Of a stretch of 64,000 nt of DNA, positions 51,250 to 59,988 are shown piece after piece (the stretch's first letter is position 1; the number at the start of each line of letters is the position of its first letter). Below the pieces are notes generated by a model. It saw only the letters and a program-made list of their open reading frames with translations, did no database searches and was not told the origin of the DNA. Origin of the DNA: Bradyrhizobium japonicum USDA 6 (GTDB taxonomy: Bacteria > Pseudomonadota > Alphaproteobacteria > Rhizobiales > Xanthobacteraceae); contig NC_017249.1 in assembly GCF_000284375.1 (NCBI RefSeq), positions 2,954,001-3,018,000 on the forward strand, written 5' to 3'. A program made the translations under genes and the position numbers.

Positions 51250-52686
51250 TCATCCAGGCCGCGTCATTTTCTCCGGCTGCACCAGCCGGTCGAACTCGTC
51301 GGCCGAGACGAAGCCGAGCCGCAGCGCCTCCTCCTTCAGGGTGGTGCCGTTGGCATGCGCGGTCTTCGCCACCTTGGCGGCGTTGTCGTAGCCGATCTTC
51401 GGGGCGAGCGCGGTCACCAGCATCAGCGAGCGCTGCATCAGCTCCCTGATGCGCTTTTCGTCGGCGCGGATGCCGCTGACGCAATGTTCGGTAAAGGAGC
51501 GCGCGGCGTCCGCCATCAGCCGGATCGAGTGCAGCATGTTGTAGGCGAGCACGGGCTTGTAGACGTTGAGCTCGAAATGGCCCTGGCTGCCGGCGACTGT
51601 GATCGCTGTGTGATTGCCGAACACCTGGCAGCACACCATCGTCATCGCCTCGCACTGCGTCGGGTTGACCTTGCCGGGCATGATCGAGGAGCCCGGCTCG
51701 TTCTCCGGCAGGATCAGCTCGCCGAGGCCCGAGCGCGGGCCCGATCCGAGCAGGCGGATGTCGTTGGCGATCTTGAACAGGCCCGTCGCGACGGAATTGA
51801 TGGCGCCATGCGCCAGCACATAGGCGTCGTTCGAGGCCAGCGCCTCGAATTTGTTGGCGGCGCTGGTGAAGGGCAGCTTCGTAATCCCGGTAACGTGCTT
51901 TGCGAACAGTCTTGCGAAGCGCGGCTTGGAGTTGAGGCCGGTGCCGACGGCGGTGCCGCCCTGGGCCAGCGGATAGAGGTCCTTCACCGCGACCTTGAGG
52001 CGGGCGATGCCGCTTTCGACCTGCGCGGCGTAGCCGGAAAATTCCTGGCCGAGCGTCAGTGGCGTGGCGTCCTGGGTGTGTGTCCGCCCGATCTTGACGA
52101 TTTTTGCGAACTCCTTCTCCTTCTTGCGGAGCGCGCGCAGCAGCTCGCCGAGGGCAGGGACGAGATCGGCATTGATGCGGCTTGCGGCCGCGATGTGCAT
52201 CGCGGTCGGGAACGAGTCGTTCGACGACTGGCTCATGTTGACGTGATCGTTGGGATGCACCGGCTTCTTGGCGCCGAGCTCGCCGCCGAGCAGCTCATTG
52301 GCGCGGTTGGCGATGACCTCGTTGAGGTTCATGTTGCTCTGCGTGCCCGAGCCGGTCTGCCACACGACAAGCGGGAAATGATCGTCCAGCTTGCCCTGGA
52401 TCACCTCGCGCGCGGCGCGGATGATGGCGTTGGCCCGGCGCTGGTCGAGCAGGCCGAGCGCGAGGTTGGATTGTGCGGCGGCGAGCTTGACGATGCCGAG
52501 CGCATGCACGAGTTCGATCGGCATGCGGTCGATGCCGATGCGGAAGTTCTGGCGCGAGCGTTCGGTCTGCGCCCCCCAATAGCGATCGGCGGGGACCTCG
52601 ATGGGGCCGAAACTGTCGGTCTCGGTGCGGCTGGCGGGGCGAGCGGTCTTCGAGCGAGCAGTCTTCGAGCGAGCAGTCTTGGCCAT
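51250..52686 (-). CDS. fumC: Fumarate hydratase, class II
   Basis: 478 residues from ATG 52686. The N-terminus has SKTAR repeated units before the [20 protein letters not shown] start. The class II signature [15 protein letters not shown] lies near residue 333, and catalytic [19 protein letters not shown] near 145. Fumarate to malate in the citric acid cycle, in the cytoplasm. The extra [10 protein letters not shown] stretch arises from a 15-base tandem repeat. It is single on this strand, with sspB upstream on the same strand. Confidence 0.95.
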   Translation of the reverse strand: MAKTARSKTARSKTARPASRTETDSFGPIEVPADRYWGAQTERSRQNFRIGIDRMPIELVHALGIVKLAAAQSNLALGLLDQRRANAIIRAAREVIQGKLDDHFPLVVWQTGSGTQSNMNLNEVIANRANELLGGELGAKKPVHPNDHVNMSQSSNDSFPTAMHIAAASRINADLVPALGELLRALRKKEKEFAKIVKIGRTHTQDATPLTLGQEFSGYAAQVESGIARLKVAVKDLYPLAQGGTAVGTGLNSKPRFARLFAKHVTGITKLPFTSAANKFEALASNDAYVLAHGAINSVATGLFKIANDIRLLGSGPRSGLGELILPENEPGSSIMPGKVNPTQCEAMTMVCCQVFGNHTAITVAGSQGHFELNVYKPVLAYNMLHSIRLMADAARSFTEHCVSGIRADEKRIRELMQRSLMLVTALAPKIGYDNAAKVAKTAHANGTTLKEEALRLGFVSADEFDRLVQPEKMTRPG

Positions 52687-52787
52687 GAGCACATCCATTC
52701 TGCGGCGCGGAATGCCGCGCAGCCTCTTCAGGTGCTCTTCTATATCGGCAGTTTGGCCGGGCGCGACCGTTTCGGGTCCAACCTAGA

Positions 52788-53306
52788 TCATTTCTTGCGG
52801 AAACGATCGAGCCGCACCACCTCGGCGCCGCCCTGGTTCGGGGCGGTTGGCTCCTCGGCGCTTTCCGCCGGCTCACTGGCAGACGCGGGCACCGCGACGG
52901 CCGACGGCGCGGGAGCGGCCGGCAATGTCTCGGGCGACACCTCGGCGACATCGGAGGTGTCGAACTGGAGGCCGAACTTCACGGACGGATCGAGGAAGCT
53001 CTTGATCGCGCTGAACGGCACGATCAGCCGCTCTGGAATTCCGCCGAAGGACAGGCCGACCTCGAAACGGTCCTCGAGCACGGTCAGATCCCAGAACTGG
53101 TGCTGGAGGATGATCGTCATCTCTTCCGGATATTGCGCCAGGAGCCGCGACGACAGCTTCACGCCCTCGGCCTTCGACACGAAGGTGATGAAGAAATGGT
53201 GCTCGCCCGGCAGTCCATGGGACGCGGCATCGGTCAGCACCTTCCGCAGCACGCCGCGCAGCGCGTCGCGGGCCAGCACATCGTATCGGATATGATCGGT
53301 CGCCAT
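52788..53306 (-). CDS. sspB: SspB-type ClpXP adaptor
   Basis: 172 residues from ATG 53306 (MATDHIRYDVLARDALRGVL). The alphaproteobacterial SspB fold is seen in HHFFITFVSKAEGVKLSSRL and EMTIILQHQFWDLTV, with FEVGLSFGG and RLIVPFSAIKSFLDPSVKFG. The C-terminal tail ends EVVRLDRFRKK, the ClpX-binding region. SspB holds ssrA-tagged proteins and hands them to ClpXP. The ssrA gene lies about 120 bases away on the same strand. Both parts of the tagging and degradation route are thus linked. Confidence 0.88.
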   Translation of the reverse strand: MATDHIRYDVLARDALRGVLRKVLTDAASHGLPGEHHFFITFVSKAEGVKLSSRLLAQYPEEMTIILQHQFWDLTVLEDRFEVGLSFGGIPERLIVPFSAIKSFLDPSVKFGLQFDTSDVAEVSPETLPAAPAPSAVAVPASASEPAESAEEPTAPNQGGAEVVRLDRFRKK

Positions 53307-53424
53307 GGTGGTCCTGTTGCATTCCAGGAGCTGGGCCCTGCCGGCCCGACTCGCCAAGCCGCAATAGTACCGCGCCTGACGGGTCAGCAGGAGTCCTGCC
53401 GGGAAGGAAATAAGAGGTAAGTGG

Positions 53425-53748
53425 AGGCTTCTGTTGCCAGGTGCCTCCGAACCCCGCCTAACGGAGCTTAACCCGTTAGGACTTTAAGATGGTCTTTCAA
53501 ACTGCGTTACGCAGCCTGAGCAACCGGAGCAAAGTTGTCGTTGGCAACTATTGCAGTAGCCCGATAACGGCGGAACAATACCGGGAAAAAGCACGCCCTT
53601 TACGCCCTCGTCGATCCTATTTCGCCCCCGCCAAAACCCGCTCTGGGTGCGCCCGCTGGTGGGCTTTGGTGGAGGCGCCGGGTACCGCCCCCGGGTCCGA
53701 ATGGTTTATTGCGACGACCGTTTATTTCCATAGCCGGCGAACCGGCAC
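53425..53748 (-). ncRNA. ssrA: tmRNA, two-piece circularly permuted
   Basis: On the minus strand the acceptor piece comes first, ending CGCCTCC-ACCA (53667 at the 3' A). It is followed by a spacer of 37 bases and by the coding piece, which starts GGGGGCG (53629). GGGGGCG pairs with CGCCTCC over seven bases, with a G-U at position 3 as alanyl-tRNA synthetase needs. The coding piece has the GATCGACGAGGGC start region. It holds the tag reading frame 53545-53510, coding ANDNFAPVAQAA with a TAA at 53507-53509. Pseudoknot helices follow (CCTAACGG/CCGTTAGG, GGAGGC/GCCTCC). A promoter CTGTCA-N18-TATATT ends near 53753. Ends are approximate. Confidence 0.92.
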
Positions 53749-53752
53749 CCCC

Positions 53753-53782
53753 AATATAGGGGGCAAAGGTTTCAAATGACAG
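53753..53782 (-). promoter_or_regulatory. Likely ssrA promoter
   Basis: On the minus strand CTGTCA (53782-53777), 18 bases, TATATT (53758-53753). Transcription would start near 53748, just before the acceptor-piece helix. Confidence 0.5.
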
Positions 53783-53881
53783 GTGTTTCGAGCGGCGATC
53801 CCGCGGTTTCCCTTTGGATAGGTTCCGGGCGGGCCTCGTATGATCTTGGCCCTGGGACGGCCAGCGTTCTAAGCTCCTGAC

Positions 53882-54511
53882 ATGTCCACGGATTCAGCAC
53901 CGGCCGCCCAAGAGCCGGATCAAGAGCCAGATCAAGAGCCGGACCATCCAGCCGTGCACGCGCCTCCGCCCGGCCTCGTCGCGCTGTTCCTGGCCTTCGC
54001 CCGGATGTCGCTGGCCGGCTTCGGCGGGGTTCTGGTGTTCGCCCGCCACGCCATCGTCGATCAGCACCGCTGGATGACGGCGGACGAGTTCAACGAGACC
54101 TTTGCGCTCTGCCATTTCCTGCCCGGGCCCAACATCGTCAACCTGTCGATGGTGTTCGGGTCGCGGCTGCGCGGCATCGCCGGCGGCGTTGCCGCCTTTA
54201 CCGGGCTGTTGCTGCCGCCGACGGTGATCATGACCGTCCTTGCGATCATCTACGCCCGGTTCGGCGACGTAGAGGTGCTGCGCCGGATTCTCGCGGGCAT
54301 CTCCTGTGCGGCGGTCGGGCTGCTGATCGCGGTGGTCTTCCGCATGATGATGCCATTGCTCAAGCGGATGGACGCCGTCGTGCTCATTCTCATGCTCGGC
54401 GTGTTCGTTGCGATCGGCGTGCTTCGCCTGCCGCTCCAGGCGGTGCTGCTGGTTGCGATTCCCGTCAGTATCGGCGTCACATATTGGGTGCGGCGGAAGG
54501 TAGCAGCATGA
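53882..54511 (+). CDS. Chromate transporter, N-terminal half
   Basis: 209 residues. A Gln/Glu/Pro/Asp-rich start contains three QEPD units from a 12-base tandem repeat. The ChrA-type motif FARMSLAGFGGVLVFARHAI leads to about five or six helices, with FLPGPNIVNLSMVFGSRLRG typical of CHR domains. Short-chain ChrA proteins work as pairs. The start of the next gene overlaps its stop (ATGA). Together they form one chromate-efflux complex in the inner membrane. Confidence 0.85.
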   Translation: MSTDSAPAAQEPDQEPDQEPDHPAVHAPPPGLVALFLAFARMSLAGFGGVLVFARHAIVDQHRWMTADEFNETFALCHFLPGPNIVNLSMVFGSRLRGIAGGVAAFTGLLLPPTVIMTVLAIIYARFGDVEVLRRILAGISCAAVGLLIAVVFRMMMPLLKRMDAVVLILMLGVFVAIGVLRLPLQAVLLVAIPVSIGVTYWVRRKVAA

Positions 54512-55038
54512 ACAGCGAAAACCCGATCTGGGCGCTGATCTCCACCTTTGGTCTAATGTCGCTGTTCGCAGTCGGCGGCGCTGCGGCGGCGGTGCCGGAG
54601 ATGCACCGCATCGCGGTCGACGTGCATCACTGGATGACCGAGAAGCAGTTCGCCGACGCCTATGCGATCGCGCAACTCTCGCCAGGTCCGAACGTGCTTA
54701 TCGTCACGTTAATCGGCTATGCCGTCGCCGGCATCCCCGGCGCGCTGGCGGCAACGCTGGCGATGTGCCTGCCGACGGCGCTGCTTGCCTATTATGTCAG
54801 CCGTCTGCTGAGCCGGCCCAGCCAATCGCGCTGGCCCACCTTGATTCAGACTGCACTGGTTCCGCTGTCGATTGGATTGATGGCAGCCAGCGCCCTGATC
54901 CTGGCCCAGTCGACCGATCGCACCTTTGCTGCGCTGCTTCTGACCGCGGCGGTTGCAGTGCTCGCATTCGTCTCGCGCATCAATCCACTCTGGCTTCTGC
55001 TCGCCGGAGGCCTGTTTGGTTTTGCTGGCATTGTGTAA
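54508..55038 (+). CDS. Chromate transporter, second half
   Basis: 176 residues from ATG 54508, overlapping the previous stop by four bases. It has the matching CHR motif LFAVGGAAAAVPEMHRIAVD and AYAIAQLSPGPNVLIVTLIG, and about five helices. The order of two separate CHR halves is a normal paired arrangement, not a broken gene: both open frames are intact. Confidence 0.85.
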   Translation: MNSENPIWALISTFGLMSLFAVGGAAAAVPEMHRIAVDVHHWMTEKQFADAYAIAQLSPGPNVLIVTLIGYAVAGIPGALAATLAMCLPTALLAYYVSRLLSRPSQSRWPTLIQTALVPLSIGLMAASALILAQSTDRTFAALLLTAAVAVLAFVSRINPLWLLLAGGLFGFAGIV

Positions 55039-55132
55039 TGAAAATCGCTAGGCAGTGATCCGGGCGGGGGATCCTTTTCCAGCCGATTAGAACAACAGTG
55101 CTCGTGGCTTAGGAGTCGCGGAGGAGACAAGC

Positions 55133-55894
55133 ATGGCCGACACGATGGGCCACTCGGCGACTGCCACCCGAAACACCTCGGTGGCGCTCGGCTTTTGCCT
55201 GCTGGCGATAGCGCCGCAGATTTTCGAATTCATCTGGTCGATCGGGACGATCTTCGGCTGGGGTGCCGGGCGCGGCCCACTGCAGGTCGTAACCAGCCAT
55301 GCAACGGCGCTGCTCGCCGGCGCGCCCAGTGCCATATTCGGATCGTTCGGCGGCGGCACCAAGAAGGCGTCATCCGAGGTGCTGCTGGCGCTGATCTATT
55401 CCTATCCGCTGTTTGCGGTGGCGATCCTCACGCTGTTCATGACGATCCGGTCGGCGCAGGACTATGTCGGCGGCGTCATCCTGATGGCGCTCGCCCTGTT
55501 CGCGCTGTGGGCGTCGAGCGATCTGCAGGGCATGCGCGGCTTCTCCTTCGGCGCCGGCACGGCACCGCGGATGTTCGGTGGATTGCTGGTGGCCTTGTCG
55601 GCCGGCATCGCCTTGACCGGCCTTCTGGCCAATGGGCCGGCGATGGCCCATTATTCCTGGCGCGGGCCTCTGTTCGTGATGGCCGCGATCCTGTTTTTCG
55701 CGCTGGCGATCCGGCCGCTCGGCCTCGTGGTCACGGCCTTCGTGAGCTTCATGATTGCAGCGCTGGGCTCGCATGAGACGCGCTGGCTGGAGGCCGCCAT
55801 CGTCGGCGCCTGCCTGACGCTCGGCTGCGCAATCCTGTTCCCGTACGTGCTCGGGTTGCCGATGCCGATGTTCCCGCGTTTCCTGGTTCAGTGA
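55133..55894 (+). CDS. Tripartite tricarboxylate transporter small subunit (TctB)
   Basis: 253 residues. The TctB core lies in the last 150 residues (DYVGGVILMALALFALWASS, then FGAGTAPRMFGGLLVALSAG). It is larger than typical TctB (about 150-170 residues) because of an N-terminal extension of about 105 residues with two hydrophobic segments. A small transmembrane partner of TctA, it is separated from TctA by seven bases and co-transcribed. AGGAG precedes the ATG. Confidence 0.85.
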   Translation: MADTMGHSATATRNTSVALGFCLLAIAPQIFEFIWSIGTIFGWGAGRGPLQVVTSHATALLAGAPSAIFGSFGGGTKKASSEVLLALIYSYPLFAVAILTLFMTIRSAQDYVGGVILMALALFALWASSDLQGMRGFSFGAGTAPRMFGGLLVALSAGIALTGLLANGPAMAHYSWRGPLFVMAAILFFALAIRPLGLVVTAFVSFMIAALGSHETRWLEAAIVGACLTLGCAILFPYVLGLPMPMFPRFLVQ

Positions 55895-55901
55895 GGGTGT
55901 A

Positions 55902-57416
55902 ATGGAGCTCTTTGCCAACCTCGCTCACGGTTTTGCCGTCGCGTTCTCTCCGATCAACCTGCTGATGTGCCTGATCGGCGCGCTCGTGGGCACGCTGGTC
56001 GGCGTGTTGCCGGGCATCGGCACCATCGCAACGGTCGCGATGCTGCTGCCGATCACTTTCGGCCTGCCGCCGGTCGGCGCGCTGATCATGCTCGCCGGCA
56101 TCTATTATGGCGCCCAGTATGGCGGCTCGACCACGTCGATCCTGGTCAACATACCCGGTGAGGCGACATCGGTCGTCACCGCCATCGACGGCCACCAGAT
56201 GGCCAAGCAGGGCCGCGCCGGCCCGGCACTGGCGATCGCCGCGATCGGATCGTTCTTCGCCGGCTGCGTGGCGACTGTTTTGATCGCCGTCCTCGGTGCG
56301 CCGCTCACGAAGCTCGCGCTGGCGTTCGGCCCGGCCGAGTATTTCTCGCTGATGGTGCTCGGCCTGATCTTCGCGGTGGTGCTGGCCAAGGGCTCGGTGC
56401 TGAAGGCGATCGCGATGATCGTGTTCGGCCTGCTGCTGTCGATGGTCGGCTCGGACATCGAGACCGGCGCCTCGCGCATGGCCTTCAACATTCCGGAGCT
56501 CGCCGACGGCCTCGGCTTCGCGACGGTGGCGATGGGTGTCTTCGGCTTCGCCGAGATCATCCGCAACCTCGACGCCGGTGCCGAGATGAATCGCGATCTG
56601 GTGCAGCAGAAGATCACCGGCCTGATGCCGACCAGGAAAGACCTGGCCGACTCGACGCCTGCGATCCTGCGCGGCACCGTGCTCGGCTCGATCCTCGGCA
56701 TTCTGCCGGGCGGCGGCGCGGTCATCGCGTCGTTTGCCGCCTATACGCTCGAGAAGAAGCTCGCCAAGAACCCGTCGCGGTTCGGCCGCGGCGCGATCGA
56801 GGGCGTGGCGGGACCGGAAAGCGCCAACAACGCTGCAGCGCAGACCTCGTTCATTCCGTTGCTGACGCTCGGCATCCCGCCGAACGCGGTGATGGCGCTG
56901 ATGGTCGGCGCGATGACCATCCACGGCATCGTGCCGGGTCCGCAGGTCATGCAGAAGCAGCCGGATCTGGTCTGGGGCATGATCGCCTCGATGTGGATCG
57001 GCAATCTGATGCTGATCATCATCAACCTGCCGCTCGTCGGAATCTGGGTGCGGCTGCTGCGCGTGCCTTACCGGCTGATGTTCCCCTCGATCGTGATCTT
57101 CTGCGCGATCGGCATCTACTCGGTGAACAACGCACCGGTCGACGTCATCCTCGCTGGCATCTTCGGTCTGGTCGGCTACTGGCTGATCAAGCACGATTTC
57201 GAGCCGGCGCCGCTGCTGCTCGGCATGGTGCTCGGACCGCTGATGGAAGAGAACCTGCGTCGTGCGCTTCTGATCTCGCGCGGCGACTGGAGCGTGTTCC
57301 TGACGCGTCCGTTGTCGGCGGTGCTGCTGGCGATCGCGGCGTTTCTGCTGATCCTCACGGTCCTGCCCGTGCTGCGCGCCAAGCGCGACGAGGTGTTCAC
57401 CGAATCCGAGAACTGA
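55902..57416 (+). CDS. Tripartite tricarboxylate transporter large subunit (TctA)
   Basis: 504 residues, about eleven or twelve helices. TctA motifs: PGIGTIATVAMLLPITFGLP, AGIYYGAQYGGSTTSILVNI, TLGIPPNAVMALMVGAM and the C-terminal GLVGYWLIKHDFEPAPLLLG. It is the permease of a secondary transporter for citrate-like or other carboxylates, working with TctB and a soluble TctC-type binding protein. It ends 83 bases before a terminator-like hairpin. Confidence 0.93.
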   Translation: MELFANLAHGFAVAFSPINLLMCLIGALVGTLVGVLPGIGTIATVAMLLPITFGLPPVGALIMLAGIYYGAQYGGSTTSILVNIPGEATSVVTAIDGHQMAKQGRAGPALAIAAIGSFFAGCVATVLIAVLGAPLTKLALAFGPAEYFSLMVLGLIFAVVLAKGSVLKAIAMIVFGLLLSMVGSDIETGASRMAFNIPELADGLGFATVAMGVFGFAEIIRNLDAGAEMNRDLVQQKITGLMPTRKDLADSTPAILRGTVLGSILGILPGGGAVIASFAAYTLEKKLAKNPSRFGRGAIEGVAGPESANNAAAQTSFIPLLTLGIPPNAVMALMVGAMTIHGIVPGPQVMQKQPDLVWGMIASMWIGNLMLIIINLPLVGIWVRLLRVPYRLMFPSIVIFCAIGIYSVNNAPVDVILAGIFGLVGYWLIKHDFEPAPLLLGMVLGPLMEENLRRALLISRGDWSVFLTRPLSAVLLAIAAFLLILTVLPVLRAKRDEVFTESEN

Positions 57417-57499
57417 CCGCGCCTGCGTCGTCGCGGTGCCCTGCGTCCGCACGCCGCATTCGGAAGTCGAATCGACTTGTGTGACCGCTTCGTGAAATG

Positions 57500-57535
57500 A
57501 AAATGCCGGCCCTGTGGCCGGCATTTTTGTTTTAC
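57500..57535 (+). terminator. Terminator-like hairpin inside the tripartite transporter operon
   Basis: AAAATGCCGGCC / GGCCGGCATTTT stem with a four-base loop, then TGTTTT. It separates tctA from the binding-protein gene, whose ATG is at 57552. It may work as an attenuator or mark a separate transcript. Confidence 0.75.
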
Positions 57536-57551
57536 GTCCGAGGGGATCGAG

Positions 57552-58532
57552 ATGACTTCCATTCGCGCGCTCGCAGGCGCATGTGCCGCGGCGTTCGCAT
57601 CATTGTGCGGCCTTGTCGCACCGGCGGAGGCGCAGACCTATCCGACTCGCAGCATCACCATGATCGTGCCGTTCGCGGCCGGCGGACCGACCGACGTGAT
57701 TTCGCGCATCGTCACCGGGCACATGGCGCAGACGCTCGGACAGAGCATCATCATCGAGAACGTGGTCGGCGCTGGCGGCACCACCGCGACCACGCGCGCT
57801 GCGCGCGCGGCCAATGACGGCTATACGCTCATTACCGGGCATATGGGTACGCATGCCGCCTCCGTGCCGCTCTATCCGAAACTCGCCTACCACCCGGAAA
57901 AGGATTTTGAGCCGGTCGCGCTGCTCGCGGGCACGCCGATCCTGATCCTGGCGCGCAAGGACTTTCCGCCGAAAGACCTCAAGGAGTTCGTCGCCTACGT
58001 GAAAGCGAATGCCGAGAAGGTCAACGCCGCGCATGCCGGCGTCGGCTCGGTCTCGCACGTCTCCTGCGAGCTCCTGCACTCGATCCTCGACGTCAAGCCG
58101 GTCGGCGTGCCCTTCAACGGCACGGGCCCCGCGATGAATGCGCTGGTGGCCGGACAGGTCGATTACATGTGCGACCAGATCGTCAACGCGGTGCCGCAGA
58201 TCAATGCGGGCACCATCAAGGCCTATGCGATCGCGACGGCCGAGCGCAATCCGTCGCTGCCGAACGTGCCGACCACGGCGGAGGCCGGCCTGCCTGCATT
58301 CCAGGCCCAGGCCTGGAATGCGATGTTCGCGCCGAAGGGAACTTCGCCCGCGATCATCGCGAGCCTGAATGCCGCCGCCATCAAGGCGCTCGACGACGAG
58401 ACCGTGAAGAAGCGCCTGCTCGAGCTCGGCAGCGTCATTCCGGGCCCCAAGGACCGGACGCCGGAGGCGCTGGCGACCCTCGTCAAGAACGAGATCGCGA
58501 AGTGGACCCCGGTGCTCAAGCCGGCAACTTAA
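57552..58532 (+). CDS. Tripartite tricarboxylate transporter binding protein (TctC/Bug)
   Basis: 326 residues with a signal peptide (to about AEA, residue 27). The Bug fold shows TMIVPFAAGGPTDVISRIVT early, the IIENVVGAGG segment, then YTLITGHMGTH and VGVPFNGTGPAMNALVAGQV with the ligand loops. It binds a carboxylate in the periplasm for the TctAB permease. GAGGGGATCGAG precedes the ATG. It is the usual third gene of the set. Confidence 0.9.
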   Translation: MTSIRALAGACAAAFASLCGLVAPAEAQTYPTRSITMIVPFAAGGPTDVISRIVTGHMAQTLGQSIIIENVVGAGGTTATTRAARAANDGYTLITGHMGTHAASVPLYPKLAYHPEKDFEPVALLAGTPILILARKDFPPKDLKEFVAYVKANAEKVNAAHAGVGSVSHVSCELLHSILDVKPVGVPFNGTGPAMNALVAGQVDYMCDQIVNAVPQINAGTIKAYAIATAERNPSLPNVPTTAEAGLPAFQAQAWNAMFAPKGTSPAIIASLNAAAIKALDDETVKKRLLELGSVIPGPKDRTPEALATLVKNEIAKWTPVLKPAT

Positions 58533-58556
58533 CCAGCACTTTCAAGCCGATAGGCG

Positions 58557-58590
58557 AGGGGCGGGACGTAAGTTCCGCCCCTTGTTGTTT
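58557..58590 (+). terminator. Terminator after TctC gene
   Basis: GGGGCGG / CCGCCCC stem around nine bases, then TTGTTGTTT. The TATAAT at 58617 beyond it is a good -10 for the thyA transcript. Confidence 0.65.
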
Positions 58591-58702
58591 GCGCCGGGAG
58601 CAGTCACTTTTCGGGGTATAATGCACTTAAACAGCGAATCGCTGCTGTCGTAGCGCGGGGCGCGCCGTTAAGTTCGCCGCCTCCCCAAAGGCTCAATGGC
58701 AC

Positions 58703-59497
58703 ATGCACCAGTATCAGGACCTGCTCGAGCGGATTCTTTCAGACGGCGCCGAGAAGACCGACCGGACCGGCACCGGCACGCTGTCGGTGTTCGGCCATCA
58801 GATGCGCTTCAACCTGTCTGCCGGCTTCCCGATGCTGACCACCAAGCGGCTGCCGCTGAAGGCGATCGTGCATGAGCTGTTGTGGTTCCTGAAGGGCGAC
58901 ACCAACATCAAATATCTGCGCGACAACGGCGTCACCATCTGGGACGAGTGGGCCGATGCCAATGGCGATCTCGGGCCGGTCTACGGCCATCAATGGCGTT
59001 CCTGGCCCACGGCCGACGGGCGCAGCATCGACCAGATCGCCAATGTCATCGACATGATCAAGCGCACCCCGGATTCTCGCCGGCTGATCGTCACCGCCTG
59101 GAATCCCGCCGACGTCGAGAAGATGGCGCTGCCGCCCTGCCACCTGCTGTTCCAGTTCTATGTCGCCAACGGCAAATTGTCGTGCCAGCTCTATCAGCGC
59201 TCGGCCGACGTGTTCCTCGGCGTGCCCTTCAACATCGCGTCCTACGCGCTGCTCACGATGATGGTGGCGCAGGTCACGGGATTGAAGCCCGGCGACTTCG
59301 TGCATTCGCTCGGCGACACCCATCTCTATTCCAATCACCTGGAGCAGGCGCGGCTCCAGCTCACGCGTGCGCCCCGCGCGCTGCCGGTGATGCGGATCAA
59401 TCCCGATGTGAAGGACATCTTCTCCTTCCGCTACGAGGATTTCGAGCTCGTCGGCTACGATCCGCATCCGCACATCAAGGCGGAAGTCGCGGTCTAG
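58703..59497 (+). CDS. thyA: Thymidylate synthase ThyA
   Basis: 264 residues, the same length as the E. coli enzyme. The catalytic Cys146 is in [12 protein letters not shown]; the dUMP-binding Arg residues lie in [12 protein letters not shown] and [15 protein letters not shown], and [20 protein letters not shown] and [10 protein letters not shown] complete the family. It methylates dUMP to dTMP using methylene-tetrahydrofolate. The folate cycle partner folA lies two genes downstream. Confidence 0.97.
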   Translation: MHQYQDLLERILSDGAEKTDRTGTGTLSVFGHQMRFNLSAGFPMLTTKRLPLKAIVHELLWFLKGDTNIKYLRDNGVTIWDEWADANGDLGPVYGHQWRSWPTADGRSIDQIANVIDMIKRTPDSRRLIVTAWNPADVEKMALPPCHLLFQFYVANGKLSCQLYQRSADVFLGVPFNIASYALLTMMVAQVTGLKPGDFVHSLGDTHLYSNHLEQARLQLTRAPRALPVMRINPDVKDIFSFRYEDFELVGYDPHPHIKAEVAV

Positions 59498-59502
59498 CGC
59501 TG

Positions 59503-59988
59503 ATGTCGTTGACCATCCGCCGCGTGCGCGCCGGTGAAGCCGGGCTCGTTCTTGCCTTCATCCGCGAGCTTGCCGAATACGAGAAGCTTTCGCACGAAGT
59601 CGAGGCGACCGAGGCGATGATTGCGGAAGCGCTGTTCGGCGAGCGTCCGCAGCTCTATTGCGCCATTGCCGAGTGGAACGGCGAGCCCGTCGGCTTTGCG
59701 GTCTGGTTCGCCAATTTCTCCACTTTCAGCGGCCGTCACGGCATCTATCTCGAAGATCTCTATGTGCGGCCGTCGCATCGGGGCAAGGGCCTCGGCAAGG
59801 CGCTGCTGGTCTATCTCGCCAGGGAGTGCGTCGACAAGGGCTGGTCGCGGCTGCAATGGGCGGTGCTCGACTGGAACGCGCCGTCGATCGCGTTCTACAA
59901 ATCGCTCGGCGCCGTCATGATGGACGACTGGACGCTGTGCCGCGTCACCGGCCCGGCACTGACACGACTTGCCGGGAGTGCGTCCTGA
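59503..59988 (+). CDS. GNAT N-acetyltransferase (diamine acetyltransferase-like)
   Basis: 161 residues from ATG 59503. GNAT features: MSLTIRRVRAGEAGLVLAFI, FSTFSGRHGIYLEDLYVRPS with HRGKGLGKALL as the acetyl-CoA loop, and WNAPSIAFYKSLGAV. This pattern is that of SSAT-like polyamine or small-molecule acetyltransferases. It sits five bases after thyA and overlaps folA by one base, so it belongs to the thymidylate operon. The link to nucleotide metabolism is unexplained. Confidence 0.83.
   Translation: MSLTIRRVRAGEAGLVLAFIRELAEYEKLSHEVEATEAMIAEALFGERPQLYCAIAEWNGEPVGFAVWFANFSTFSGRHGIYLEDLYVRPSHRGKGLGKALLVYLARECVDKGWSRLQWAVLDWNAPSIAFYKSLGAVMMDDWTLCRVTGPALTRLAGSAS

Noticed and set aside
53466..53482. 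TTAACCCGTTAGG as a further CtrA-like site
   Set aside because: It is part of a conserved tmRNA helix, and its spacing is not TTAA-N7-TTAA.
53882..55038. A chromate transporter split by a frameshift
   Set aside because: Both halves are intact with a normal ATGA overlap; two-gene CHR pairs are a known arrangement.
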